A stretch of 64,000 nt of DNA from Qipengyuania mesophila (GTDB lineage Bacteria > Pseudomonadota > Alphaproteobacteria > Sphingomonadales > Sphingomonadaceae): positions 62,001 to 126,000 of the forward strand of contig NZ_JAIGNU010000004.1 in the NCBI RefSeq assembly GCF_019711655.1, written 5' to 3'. Every line of letters begins with the position of its first letter. Position 1 is the stretch's first letter. The notes under the pieces were generated by a model. The model saw only the letters and a list, made by a program, of their open reading frames with translations, had not been told where the DNA came from and ran no database searches. A program made the position numbers and the translations under genes. Positions 1 to 7,696 of the stretch are shown here, in pieces.

Positions 1-13
1 GACCGGGCGCGGG

Positions 14-265
14 TCAGTCCTGCGCCCGGTTCTTCGGATGGAACCAGTACTGCCACACGCCCCAGGCGTTGATCAGCAGCAGCACGCCGTTCATCGCTGC
101 GAGCGGGAGGGCGTCGCTCGTCAGCCCGATGTAGATCCACAGCGCAGAGACCGCACAGAACAGCACGAAACCCCAGGCGGTTGCGCGGCGCCCCAAGTCG
201 AAGGCGATCATCGCTGCGGCCAGCACGGTGCCGATCGAAGTGATCCATTCGAGCGGCCCGTTCAT
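14..265 (-). CDS. small integral membrane protein, unknown function
   Basis: This is an 83-residue protein made almost entirely of hydrophobic stretches. Three membrane segments can be seen at about residues 8-24, 28-47 and 53-73, followed by a short basic-acidic tail (HPKNRAQD). The start is the ATG read from 265, and longer reading frames upstream run antisense to the next gene, so I do not extend it. The gene is divergent from the kinase gene that follows. I do not recognise the family; the three-helix layout resembles several small uncharacterised inner-membrane proteins. No function is assigned. Confidence 0.6.
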   Translation of the reverse strand: MNGPLEWITSIGTVLAAAMIAFDLGRRATAWGFVLFCAVSALWIYIGLTSDALPLAAMNGVLLLINAWGVWQYWFHPKNRAQD

Positions 266-343
266 TCTCGTCTCTCCTGCATGATTGTCAGGACGCGTGG
301 CTCTCGCTAGCGTTCCGGCAATTGCTCTTTGCGGGAGAGGGGC

Positions 344-1393
344 TTGGCGGATTTTCCGGGCCATCCGGACGAGGTGAGCGCTGCGTGGCTCGGCGAGCAG
401 CTGGGCGCGCGCGTCGACGCGGTCCGCTGGGAGCCGATCGGCACCGGCCAGGTAGGCGACAGCGTACGCTTCCACCTCGACGGCACGGGCGTGCCAGCGA
501 CATTGGCGGGCAAGTTCGCCGCCGCCGACCCTGCCAGCCGCGGCACGGCGGCCATGTTCGGCCTCTATCGCAAGGAAGTGGAATTCTACCGGCAGGTCGC
601 GCCGCTGCTCGACGTCCGCGTACCCAAGGTCCATTTTTCGGCGGTTGACGAGGCCGGGGTCGAATTCATCCTGTTGTTCGAGGACATGGGGCCGGCGCGG
701 CAGGGCGACCAGATCCGCGGCTGCGGCATTGCCGATGCGCGTGCGGCGATAAGGCAGGCGGCGGCGATCCACGCGCCGAGCTGGGAGCGGAACGAGCTGA
801 TCGAGGCCGCGTGGATCGCCCCGCTGCCCGATCTGCGCGAAAGGCTCGGCGCCATGTATCCGCAGGCGCAGGCGATCTTCCGCGAACGCTATGTCGACAC
901 GCTCGAACCCGAATTCATGCTTCTGTGCGAAGAACTTGCCGAGGCGAGCTCGCACTGGTTCGAACGCGGCGAGCCGCCGCAATGCGTGGTCCATGGCGAT
1001 TTCCGCCTCGACAACATGCTGTTCGACATTCGCGGGGGGGCGGAACCCATTGCCGTGCTCGACTGGCAGACGGTGGCGGTGGGCAGGCCGATGACCGATG
1101 TCGGCTATTTCATCGGCTGCGGCGTGGGCGAAGCTCTGTGGCGCGACCACGAGGAGGAATTGCTCGAGCTGTGGCGCACCGAGATGCAGGCGCGCGGCGT
1201 TGCGCTGGAGCGCGAAGAGATTGAGCGCGACTACCGTCTCGGCATCCTGCACGGGGTTTCGACGGCGGTCTTCAGCGCGGCCTTCGTCGAGCGGACCGAG
1301 CGCGGCGATGCCAATTTTCTGTCGATGGCGCGCGGGGCCTGTTCGCTGGCGCTGGCGCGCGATAGTATCGGTGCACTGAAGGAGACGATCTAG
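344..1393 (+). CDS. APH-type phosphotransferase (aminoglycoside/choline/ecdysteroid kinase-like)
   Basis: The protein has the protein-kinase-like fold of the APH superfamily. A hinge-like stretch LLFEDMG lies near residue 110, the catalytic loop HGDFRLDN near residue 217 and the metal-binding DWQ near residue 240. These are the Brenner and DFG-equivalent motifs, so it should transfer phosphate from ATP to a small hydroxylated substrate in the cytoplasm. No ATG is available at the 5' end. TTG codons occur at 329 and 344; I chose 344 because GGGAGAGG lies just upstream of it. The TAG stop overlaps by one base the GTG start of the next gene, so the two are probably one operon. In related bacteria such kinases often sit in lipid or xenobiotic catabolic loci; the substrate here is unknown. 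Confidence 0.75.
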   Translation: MADFPGHPDEVSAAWLGEQLGARVDAVRWEPIGTGQVGDSVRFHLDGTGVPATLAGKFAAADPASRGTAAMFGLYRKEVEFYRQVAPLLDVRVPKVHFSAVDEAGVEFILLFEDMGPARQGDQIRGCGIADARAAIRQAAAIHAPSWERNELIEAAWIAPLPDLRERLGAMYPQAQAIFRERYVDTLEPEFMLLCEELAEASSHWFERGEPPQCVVHGDFRLDNMLFDIRGGAEPIAVLDWQTVAVGRPMTDVGYFIGCGVGEALWRDHEEELLELWRTEMQARGVALEREEIERDYRLGILHGVSTAVFSAAFVERTERGDANFLSMARGACSLALARDSIGALKETI

Positions 1394-2484
1394 TGGTTTT
1401 GAGCCGCGGTGACGATTATCCGATCCACCAGACACCGGAGCCGGTCGCCTATGCCGGCACCGACCGCAATTTCTACGACCGCTATTTCTTCAACGGCTAT
1501 GCCCCCGACGGCAGCGGCTTCTTCGCGGTCGCGCTGGGCATCTACCCGCATCTCGACGTGATCGATGCGCATTTCAACGTCGTCCGCGACGGAGTGCAGC
1601 ACTGCATCCATGCCAGCACCGAGCTGGGGATGGAGCGGATGGCGATGGCAGCGGGCCCGATCTCGGTCGAGATCATCGAGGCGCTCCATATCCTGCGGAT
1701 CCGGCTCGAGCCATGCGAGGGGATGGCGGCGGACATCACCTTTACCGGGCGGGCCTTCCCGATCGAGGAGCCGCGCTTCACCCACCGCATCGGCCCGCGC
1801 GCCTTCATGGACTACACGCGCCTGACACAGAACGGCGGATACGAGGGCTGGATCGAGGTCGACGGAGATCGCCGTGACCTGGCCGATGGGACGATGGGCA
1901 CGCGGGACCGGAGCTGGGGCGTGCGACCGATCGGTGCGCGCGACATGCAGCCGATGCCCGGACACACATTGCCCGGCTTCTTCTGGCAGTGGACGCCGGT
2001 CAATTTTCCGCAGGGCAGCCTGTTTTTCCACGTCAACAACGACGAGCACGGCGAGGCGTGGAACACGCGCGCGGCCTGGGCAGGGGAGGGGGCCGGACCC
2101 GAGGAGCTCGCCGAAGGGCACGGCAGCATGCGGACCCGGCTTCAGCAGGGAACCCGCTGGCCCTCGGGCGGCACGCTATCGCTGGCGCTCCCCCGCGCAC
2201 CCGAACAGGTCAGCTTCGAACCGCTCGGCCGCTTCCAGATGCGCGGCCTCGGCTACACCCATCCCGAGTGGGGCCACGGCATGTATCACGGGCGGCTGAA
2301 AGTCGCGCGCGAGGATATCGAACTGGCCGATCTCGACCCGCTCGCTCCGGAGAACCTCCACGTGCAGGTCCCGGTTCGCGTCACGGCCAGCGACGGGTCC
2401 GACGGTATCGGAGTGTTCGAACAGCTGATCATCGGTCCCTTCGCACCGCTGGGACTGAAGGAATTCCTCGACGGGGCGAGTTAG
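1393..2484 (+). CDS. hypothetical protein with CrtC/AttH-like features
   Basis: This is a 363-residue soluble protein starting at GTG 1393, one base inside the stop of the kinase gene. There is no signal peptide. A central motif GTRDRSWGVRP near residue 170 and many beta-prone segments resemble the duplicated lipocalin-like fold of hydroxyneurosporene synthase (CrtC), AttH and related uncharacterised families. I infer a binding or hydration role on a hydrophobic ligand, coupled to the kinase in the same operon, but the substrate cannot be read from sequence. The stop TAG overlaps the stop of the convergent aldo/keto reductase gene in the tetranucleotide TTAG. Confidence 0.6.
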   Translation: MVLSRGDDYPIHQTPEPVAYAGTDRNFYDRYFFNGYAPDGSGFFAVALGIYPHLDVIDAHFNVVRDGVQHCIHASTELGMERMAMAAGPISVEIIEALHILRIRLEPCEGMAADITFTGRAFPIEEPRFTHRIGPRAFMDYTRLTQNGGYEGWIEVDGDRRDLADGTMGTRDRSWGVRPIGARDMQPMPGHTLPGFFWQWTPVNFPQGSLFFHVNNDEHGEAWNTRAAWAGEGAGPEELAEGHGSMRTRLQQGTRWPSGGTLSLALPRAPEQVSFEPLGRFQMRGLGYTHPEWGHGMYHGRLKVAREDIELADLDPLAPENLHVQVPVRVTASDGSDGIGVFEQLIIGPFAPLGLKEFLDGAS

Positions 2485-3410
2485 CCTGCAGCGGCGCCGA
2501 GCCGTGCAAGCTGCGCGTCGCTCAGTTCCAGCCGAGTGAAGGCGAGCAGTTCCTCGAGCTGGGCCACCGTTCGCGCACTGGCGATCGGGGCGGGGATGCC
2601 CGGTTGCCGGACCAGCCAGGCGAGCGCGATGGCGGCATGGCTCGCGCCGGTTTCATCCGCAACTGCATCCATTGCATCGAGAACTGCGGGGCCGTTGTCA
2701 CCGGACAATTCACGGGCGCGACCGCCACGGCTCGATTTGGCAAAATCCTCCTCGGTCCGGTACTTGCCGGTCAGGTAACCCGAGGCAAGGCCGAAGAAGG
2801 GCAGCATCGGGATGCCGCGCGACACGCAGAGCTGCTGCAGCTCGGCGCCATAGGCTGCGCGCGCAACGAGGTTGTATTCGTTCTGCAGCGCGGTGAAGGG
2901 TTCGGCCCCGGTCGCATCCGCCACCGCCAACGCCTCACCCAGCCTTTCGGCATTGAAGTTCGACGCTCCGAGCGATGCCACCTTGCCGCTGCGCACCGCG
3001 CCGTCGAATGCCGCGACAATGTCCGCAATCGGCAGCTCGTCATAGTCGCGATGGGCGTAATAGAGATCGACGCTATCGCAGCGCAGGCGGTCGAGAGAGG
3101 CGTCGAGCGATTTCAGGACGCGATCGGGCTCATAGAGTTCCTTGCCCCCAAGCATGCCGGTCTTCGTGTGGATTCGCATGTCCTTGCGTACACCGCGACT
3201 GTCGAGCCACTGTCCGAGATAGGTCTCGGATTCGCCGCCCTTGTGCCCCGGGATCCAGGCCGAATAGACGTCGGCCGTATCGATCATGCGTCCACCCGCC
3301 TCGTAGAATGCGTCGAGGACGGCGAACCCTTCGTCGCCCTGCGCGGTCCAGCCGAACACGTTTCCGCCGAGGACGAGCGGGATCCCGGCAATAGCTGGGT
3401 GGGCGGTCAT
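2481..3410 (-). CDS. aldo/keto reductase
   Basis: The protein is 309 residues, the usual length for a TIM-barrel NAD(P)H-dependent aldo/keto reductase. Recognisable elements are the N-terminal strand ending in GGNVFGW, the Asp and Tyr of the active site in DTADVYSAW, the Lys in HTKTGM, the catalytic His in YYAHRDYD, and the cofactor-binding end with [15 protein letters not shown]. It reduces aldehydes or ketones in the cytoplasm; the physiological substrate is unknown. It is the last gene of the riboflavin operon here: its ATG overlaps the TGA of ribH by four bases, implying translational coupling. A role in flavin metabolism is not implied by its family. Confidence 0.88.
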   Translation of the reverse strand: MTAHPAIAGIPLVLGGNVFGWTAQGDEGFAVLDAFYEAGGRMIDTADVYSAWIPGHKGGESETYLGQWLDSRGVRKDMRIHTKTGMLGGKELYEPDRVLKSLDASLDRLRCDSVDLYYAHRDYDELPIADIVAAFDGAVRSGKVASLGASNFNAERLGEALAVADATGAEPFTALQNEYNLVARAAYGAELQQLCVSRGIPMLPFFGLASGYLTGKYRTEEDFAKSSRGGRARELSGDNGPAVLDAMDAVADETGASHAAIALAWLVRQPGIPAPIASARTVAQLEELLAFTRLELSDAQLARLGAAAG

Positions 3411-3835
3411 GCGAATTTCTCCTGCAGTGCGAGCAGGGCCATCGCGGCCTGAGCGGCCTCTCCGCCCTTGTCCTTCTGTTTCGGATCGGCGCGAACAAGG
3501 GCCTGGTCTTCGTTCTCAACCGTCAAGATGCCGTTGCCGATGGCCATGCCATCCATGGTCAGCGCCATGATCCCGCGCGCGCTTTCGCCGGCGACGATCT
3601 CGAAATGATAGGTCTCGCCGCGGATCACCACGCCGATGCCGACATAGCCGTCATATTGACCGCTTTCGGAGGCGAGCGCGATGGCGCCGGGGACTTCAAG
3701 CGCGCCTGGGACGGTCAGCACTTCGACCTCGTGCCCCTTCGCCACGAGCGCGGCGCGCGCGCCGGCCACGAGCATGTCGTTGAGGTGGTCGTAGAAACGG
3801 GCTTCGACGATCAGGAAACGGGCCATGCTGGTCAC
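3407..3835 (-). CDS. ribH: 6,7-dimethyl-8-ribityllumazine synthase
   Basis: Lumazine synthase condenses 5-amino-6-ribitylamino-uracil with 3,4-dihydroxy-2-butanone 4-phosphate in the penultimate step of riboflavin synthesis. The 142-residue sequence shows the family signatures [11 protein letters not shown] and [18 protein letters not shown], including the conserved active-site His of YHFE. The coding sequence overlaps ribB upstream and the aldo/keto reductase downstream by four bases each, so the substrate-supplying enzyme RibB and this enzyme are made from one message. An alternative start three codons in (MARFLIV) is possible. Confidence 0.95.
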   Translation of the reverse strand: MTSMARFLIVEARFYDHLNDMLVAGARAALVAKGHEVEVLTVPGALEVPGAIALASESGQYDGYVGIGVVIRGETYHFEIVAGESARGIMALTMDGMAIGNGILTVENEDQALVRADPKQKDKGGEAAQAAMALLALQEKFA

Positions 3836-5076
3836 TCCGGGATGGGCTTGTGGTCGACGATGTCGAGGCCGTAGCCCTCGATCGCCACGACGTTGGGTTG
3901 CGAATTGCTGAGCAGGATCATGTCCTCGATCCCGAGATCGGCGAGGATCTGCGAACCGATGCCGACGTTGCGCTGCGCATCGTTCTCGCTGTAGCCGCTG
4001 TTCGACGCCGGACGCCCCGTGATCAGCACGATTACGCCCGAGCCATGTTCGCCCACCGCCTGCATCGCGCGCTGGAGCGTGCGTTTGCGCGGGCCAGGCT
4101 TGCCGAGCAGGTCGTCGAAAATCGAGATCGGGTGGACGCGGGCGAGGGTGGGCTGGCCTTCGACGACATGGCCCTTCTGCAGGACGTAGCTCTCGCTGCC
4201 GTCGACCGTGTTGCGATAGGTCAGCAGGCGCCAGTCGCCGCCGTAGTCGGATTCGAAGCTGTCCTCGCCTACACGCTCGACCAGGTGATCGTGCCGCATA
4301 CGGTATTCGATGAGATCGCGGATCGTGCCGATCTTCATGTCGTGCTTGCGCGCGAAGCCGATCAGGTCGTCGAGCCGGGCCATCGTGCCGTCCTCGTTCA
4401 TGATCTCGCAGATCACGCCCGAGGGGTTGAGCCCGGCGAGGCGCGAGATGTCGACCGCAGCCTCGGTATGGCCGGCGCGCACGAGCACGCCGCCGTCGCG
4501 GGCGGCGAGCGGGAAGACATGGCCCGGCGTGACGATGTCGTCGGGCCCCTTGGTGGCATCGATCGCGACCGAGACGGTGCGCGCGCGGTCGGCGGCGCTG
4601 ATTCCGGTAGTGACGCCTTCCTTCGCCTCGATCGAGGTGGTGAAGGCGGTCTGCATGCTTTCGCGATTGTTGCGGCTCATCGGTTCGAGCCCGAGCGCCT
4701 CGACGCGCTTGCGGTCGAGCGCGAGGCAGATGAGGCCGCGGCCGTGCGTGGCCATGAAATTGACCGCGTGCGGCGTCGCCATCTGCGCGGGGATGATGAG
4801 GTCGCCCTCGTTCTCTCGGTCCTCGTCGTCGACGAGGATGTACATCCGCCCGTTGCGCGCCTCGTCGATGATATCCTCGGCGCCGACGATGACCGGGGTC
4901 TCGTCATTGGCCTCGAGGAAGGCGGCCAGCTTGGCGAGCGTTTCGGCGGTCGGGTTCCAGCTGTCCTCGCCGCAATCGCGCAGCGTGTTGGCGTGGAGTC
5001 CGGCGGCGCGGGCGAGCCCGGCGCGGGTCATGAGACCCTGCGAAACGAGCGTGCGAACTTTCTCGATCGTGTCCAT
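3832..5076 (-). CDS. ribB: 3,4-dihydroxy-2-butanone-4-phosphate synthase with N-terminal HTH and degenerate RibA domain
   Basis: The central domain (about residues 65-270) is a complete DHBP synthase: the acidic loop [10 protein letters not shown] (83-92), EAKEGVTTG (150-158), GHVFPL and the catalytic RAGHTEA (200-206). It converts ribulose 5-phosphate to the four-carbon riboflavin precursor. Residues 14-55 look like a lambda-repressor-type helix-turn-helix ([14 protein letters not shown]...[10 protein letters not shown]). The C-terminal part (about 290-414) aligns with GTP cyclohydrolase II but has [11 protein letters not shown] where the three zinc cysteines and their loop should be, so it is very unlikely to be a cyclohydrolase. 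Known Proteobacterial RibBX variants have this loss. The gene is first in its operon. Two palindromes overlap its promoter, which suggests autoregulation; that is inference. Confidence 0.9.
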   Translation of the reverse strand: MDTIEKVRTLVSQGLMTRAGLARAAGLHANTLRDCGEDSWNPTAETLAKLAAFLEANDETPVIVGAEDIIDEARNGRMYILVDDEDRENEGDLIIPAQMATPHAVNFMATHGRGLICLALDRKRVEALGLEPMSRNNRESMQTAFTTSIEAKEGVTTGISAADRARTVSVAIDATKGPDDIVTPGHVFPLAARDGGVLVRAGHTEAAVDISRLAGLNPSGVICEIMNEDGTMARLDDLIGFARKHDMKIGTIRDLIEYRMRHDHLVERVGEDSFESDYGGDWRLLTYRNTVDGSESYVLQKGHVVEGQPTLARVHPISIFDDLLGKPGPRKRTLQRAMQAVGEHGSGVIVLITGRPASNSGYSENDAQRNVGIGSQILADLGIEDMILLSNSQPNVVAIEGYGLDIVDHKPIPE

Positions 5077-5089
5077 GCCTTGACGGGTA

Positions 5090-5105
5090 TCACATCATAA
5101 TGTGA
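5090..5105. promoter_or_regulatory. operator-like palindrome 1 at the ribB promoter
   Basis: The sequence is TCACAT-CATA-ATGTGA, with perfect 6-base arms and a 4-base centre. It starts 14 bases upstream of the ribB ATG and covers the TATGAT that best fits a -10 element on the minus strand. A protein bound here would block transcription. The arms share the core CACA/TGTG with a second palindrome upstream. Confidence 0.55.
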
Positions 5106-5120
5106 CTGCCAATGCGTCAT

Positions 5121-5137
5121 ATCACATTCAGTGTGAT
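5121..5137. promoter_or_regulatory. operator-like palindrome 2 at the ribB promoter
   Basis: The sequence is ATCACA-TTCAG-TGTGAT, with perfect 6-base arms and a 5-base centre. Its centre lies about 31.5 bases from that of palindrome 1, close to three helical turns, so both would face the same side of the DNA. It overlaps the position expected for the -35 element. Confidence 0.55.
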
Positions 5138-5191
5138 TCAGGCACAAGGATCCCCCGAGGGGCTCACGAAGACATGTCAAAAGGAAGGAAA

Positions 5192-5267
<76 letters not shown>

Positions 5268-5366
5268 ACACTGCGACTTGCCGCGGCCTCGTGAAAAGAG
5301 GCGTTCCCGACTCGGGAGGCGCTCATATAGCGGGCTCTCCGAAGATGAAAAGTCCTAATTGCCCGA

Positions 5367-5687
5367 TCAGGCCACGCGCTGCATTTCGACCCGTCGCGTT
5401 CCCTCTTCGCGAACCCTCAAGGTTGCACCGAAGGGGTCGGTGGGGTTGTCGTCGATGATGACGAAGCGACCGAATTCGAGCGTCCTGACGGCGGCAAAGG
5501 CCGCGTGCAGGGGCATGCCGGTGATCTGCGGGAGGTCCCAGATGGTGATCGGCGAACCGCGCCGGTTCGCGAGGCAGATTTCGGCCAGCACCTTGTCGCA
5601 GGTATCGTCGCCGACCTTTCTTGCCGGGCCTTCGCATTCCAGTTCGCTCCGGTCCTCTGACCGGCGGCGGGGGGTATTGGGTTCCAT
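5367..5687 (-). CDS. small winged-helix-like protein, unknown function
   Basis: This 106-residue protein starts with a charged leader (MEPNTPRRRSEDRSE). From about residue 30 it continues with a segment like a winged helix: AEICLANRRG, then ITIWDLPQITGMPLHAAFAAVRTLE as helices 2 and 3, and a beta-hairpin-like RFVIIDDNP...GATLRV. MarR- and IclR-type DNA-binding domains look like this, but there is no effector domain, so it could be a small transcription factor. It is transcribed divergently from the luxR gene, with an inverted repeat between them. Assignment is by pattern only. Confidence 0.55.
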   Translation of the reverse strand: MEPNTPRRRSEDRSELECEGPARKVGDDTCDKVLAEICLANRRGSPITIWDLPQITGMPLHAAFAAVRTLEFGRFVIIDDNPTDPFGATLRVREEGTRRVEMQRVA

Positions 5688-5726
5688 GATCTATCAATCC
5701 CTTTCGGACCAGCGACTTCCCCCACC

Positions 5727-5742
5727 TGTCCATCGCCGGACA
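5727..5742. promoter_or_regulatory. inverted repeat between divergent regulator genes
   Basis: The sequence is TGTCC-ATCGCC-GGACA, with perfect 5-base arms and a 6-base spacer. It lies in the 183-base gap between the small winged-helix-like gene (start 5687) and the luxR gene (start 5871). The flank ACCTGT resembles a lux-box half site, but the other side does not match, so a LuxR-type operator is only a possibility. Confidence 0.3.
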
Positions 5743-5870
5743 CTACTTATGCGGGTTCCTAGATGAATAGATCATGGCGGTCAGTCCCTCACCTTGGGGA
5801 CAATGACGCCAGTTGTCGTACGTCTTCGAAATTGACGGTCTAGATCACGAGCCCTAGACTTCTTAAAAGA

Positions 5871-6581
5871 ATGCAGAATTTCTCGGCCCATATCGCCAGA
5901 ATGTCGGATTGCGAGGCGATCCTTGAATACGTATACGCTACGTGCCGCGAGGAGGGAGCGGTCTGGTTCAGCTACCACTTCACTTCCGCTTTCGATTCGC
6001 AGACTTCGAAGAGAACCGCGATCTGGGCGCGGGACTATCCCCTCGAGTACCAGAAGCTCTACGTAACCGAAGATTGGCGCAGTCAGGATCCGGTCCCGCG
6101 CCTGACCTTCAAGCATGGTCCGATCATGACCTGGAGCCGCGCGCGCCAATGCGCGCGGGGCGAACGGCAGGCGCGGGACTTCCTCGCGCGACTGGAAGGG
6201 CTCGGAATCGACAACTGGGTAAGTTTCGCGCTCTACGGCCCGCGCAATCGCGACGGATATGCCTCGATGCGCTTTGCCCAGGATCCCGACGGATTCGACG
6301 ATGGTCGTCTCCAGTCGATCCATGCGCTGCTGACTGCCGCCCATTTCCAGATCTGCACCATCATGGGTGGCGGGAGCGCATCGGTGACGCTGTCGGAACG
6401 CGAGCGCGAGGTGCTCGAATGGATGGGAAGGGGCAAATCCTCCTCCGATATCGCGATCATCCTCGCCATCTCGCCCGAGACGGTGCGCACCTACACGCGC
6501 AGGATCTATGAGAAGCTGCAGACCAACGACCGGGTGACCGCCACCGTCAGGGCGCTCAAGTTGGGGCTGGTCGACCTCTAG
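5871..6581 (+). CDS. solo LuxR-family transcriptional regulator
   Basis: The 236-residue protein has an autoinducer-binding-type N-terminal domain (about 10-155). It retains the pattern Y-P...Y...Y...DPV followed by TW near residue 85, but carries Tyr where TraR and LuxR have the conserved Trp57. Residues 165-230 form a clear LuxR-type helix-turn-helix: LSEREREVLEWMGRGKSS, then ISPETVRTYTRRIYEKL. It should activate or repress transcription in response to an acyl-homoserine lactone or another small molecule. No luxI synthase gene is in the window, so it is a solo or orphan. It runs convergent with rodA, and both stops lie in one CTAG. Confidence 0.88.
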   Translation: MQNFSAHIARMSDCEAILEYVYATCREEGAVWFSYHFTSAFDSQTSKRTAIWARDYPLEYQKLYVTEDWRSQDPVPRLTFKHGPIMTWSRARQCARGERQARDFLARLEGLGIDNWVSFALYGPRNRDGYASMRFAQDPDGFDDGRLQSIHALLTAAHFQICTIMGGGSASVTLSEREREVLEWMGRGKSSSDIAIILAISPETVRTYTRRIYEKLQTNDRVTATVRALKLGLVDL

Positions 6582-7696
6582 CGCATCAGGCCCGAACGCG
6601 GCGCCCTGCGGTTCCAGCGGTCGACCATCATCAGCGATCCGATGCAGATCATGTTGGTCAGCATCGAGCTGCCGCCATGGCTCATGAAAGGCAGCGGGAT
6701 CCCGACCACGGGGGCGAGCCCCATCACCATCATCAGGTTGATCGCGACGTAGAAGAAGATCGTCGCGGTCATGCCCAGCGCGATCAGCTTGCCGAACCGG
6801 TCGTTGCTGGCGCGCGCCACCGACAGGCCCCAGGCGAAGATGATCGCAAAGGCGCCGATGACCACGAGCCCGCCGACGAAACCCCATTCCTCGGCCATGG
6901 TGGCGAAGATGAAATCGGTATGCGGTTCGGGCAGGTAATGCAGGTGACTTTGCGAGCCTTCGTTGAAGCCCTTGCCCGAGAACCCGCCCGAGCCGATCGC
7001 GATCTTCGACTGGGTGATGTGATAGCCGTCGCCCAGCGGATCGCTTTCCGGGTCGAGGAAGGTGAAGACGCGTTTCTGCTGATAGGGCTGGAGGCCGAAG
7101 AAGAAGGCGACCGGGGCAAGCACGGCGCCGGCCAGCCCCGCACCGATGAACCAGCGCAGCGGCAGCCCCGCGGCGAACATCACCACCGCTCCGCCGAAGA
7201 GGATCGCCAGCGAAGTGCCGAGGTCGGGCTGCAGCAGCACGAGCGCGACCGGTGCCATGATCAGCCCACCCGCCGGGATCAGTGACCTCCACGTAGGAAT
7301 CATGCCAACGGGTAACGTGGCGTAGAAGCGCGCCAGCACCAGGACGATGGCGGGTTTCATCATTTCGGACGGCTGCAGCTGGATGAATCCCAAGTCGAGC
7401 CAGCGCTGGCTGCCACCGCCGACGAAACCGATCGCTTCGACCCCGACGAGCATGACCAGCAGGGCGGCATAGATCGGGAAGGCGAAAAACATCGCCAACT
7501 CGCGCGTGAACCGCGCGAGCACGAAGGCCATCACGAGAAATATCCCGAAGCGCAGGACGTGCGAGGAAGCATAGGGGGACCAGCTCCCCGCCGCCGCCGA
7601 ATAGAGCACCAGCGCGCCGAAGGCGATCAGCACGAACAGCGGAAACAGCATCTGCCAGGGTTGCCGCGCGATCGGCGCGGGGACGATCCCGCTCAT
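6578..7696 (-). CDS. rodA: peptidoglycan glycosyltransferase RodA
   Basis: This 372-residue polytopic SEDS protein polymerises lipid II during lateral wall growth with its partner PBP2. Visible signatures are LQPSEMMKPAIVL near residue 110, LLQPDLGTSLAI with the catalytic Asp, SKIAIGSGGFSGKG, FIFATMAEEWGF and the C-terminal PLPFMSHGGSSM. About ten membrane segments are present. The ATG at 7696 overlaps the TGA of mrdA by four bases, so the two partners are translationally coupled, as is usual for this operon. Longer in-frame extensions upstream are antisense to nothing real and read through mrdA in another frame. Confidence 0.96.
   Translation of the reverse strand: MSGIVPAPIARQPWQMLFPLFVLIAFGALVLYSAAAGSWSPYASSHVLRFGIFLVMAFVLARFTRELAMFFAFPIYAALLVMLVGVEAIGFVGGGSQRWLDLGFIQLQPSEMMKPAIVLVLARFYATLPVGMIPTWRSLIPAGGLIMAPVALVLLQPDLGTSLAILFGGAVVMFAAGLPLRWFIGAGLAGAVLAPVAFFFGLQPYQQKRVFTFLDPESDPLGDGYHITQSKIAIGSGGFSGKGFNEGSQSHLHYLPEPHTDFIFATMAEEWGFVGGLVVIGAFAIIFAWGLSVARASNDRFGKLIALGMTATIFFYVAINLMMVMGLAPVVGIPLPFMSHGGSSMLTNMICIGSLMMVDRWNRRAPRSGLMR

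Noticed and set aside
14-1435. Long minus-strand frame across the kinase gene
   Set aside because: It is antisense to a well-supported APH-type kinase and rich in Arg/Ala as expected of a GC-driven shadow frame; only its last 83 codons form a real gene.
3850-5100. Plus-strand 416-codon frame opposite ribB
   Set aside because: It is the complement of a conserved enzyme, with Asp/Arg/Val-rich low-complexity composition and no family features.
5077-5191. FMN riboswitch upstream of ribB
   Set aside because: The leader is about 12 bases from the likely start site to the ATG, and the conserved riboswitch helices are absent.
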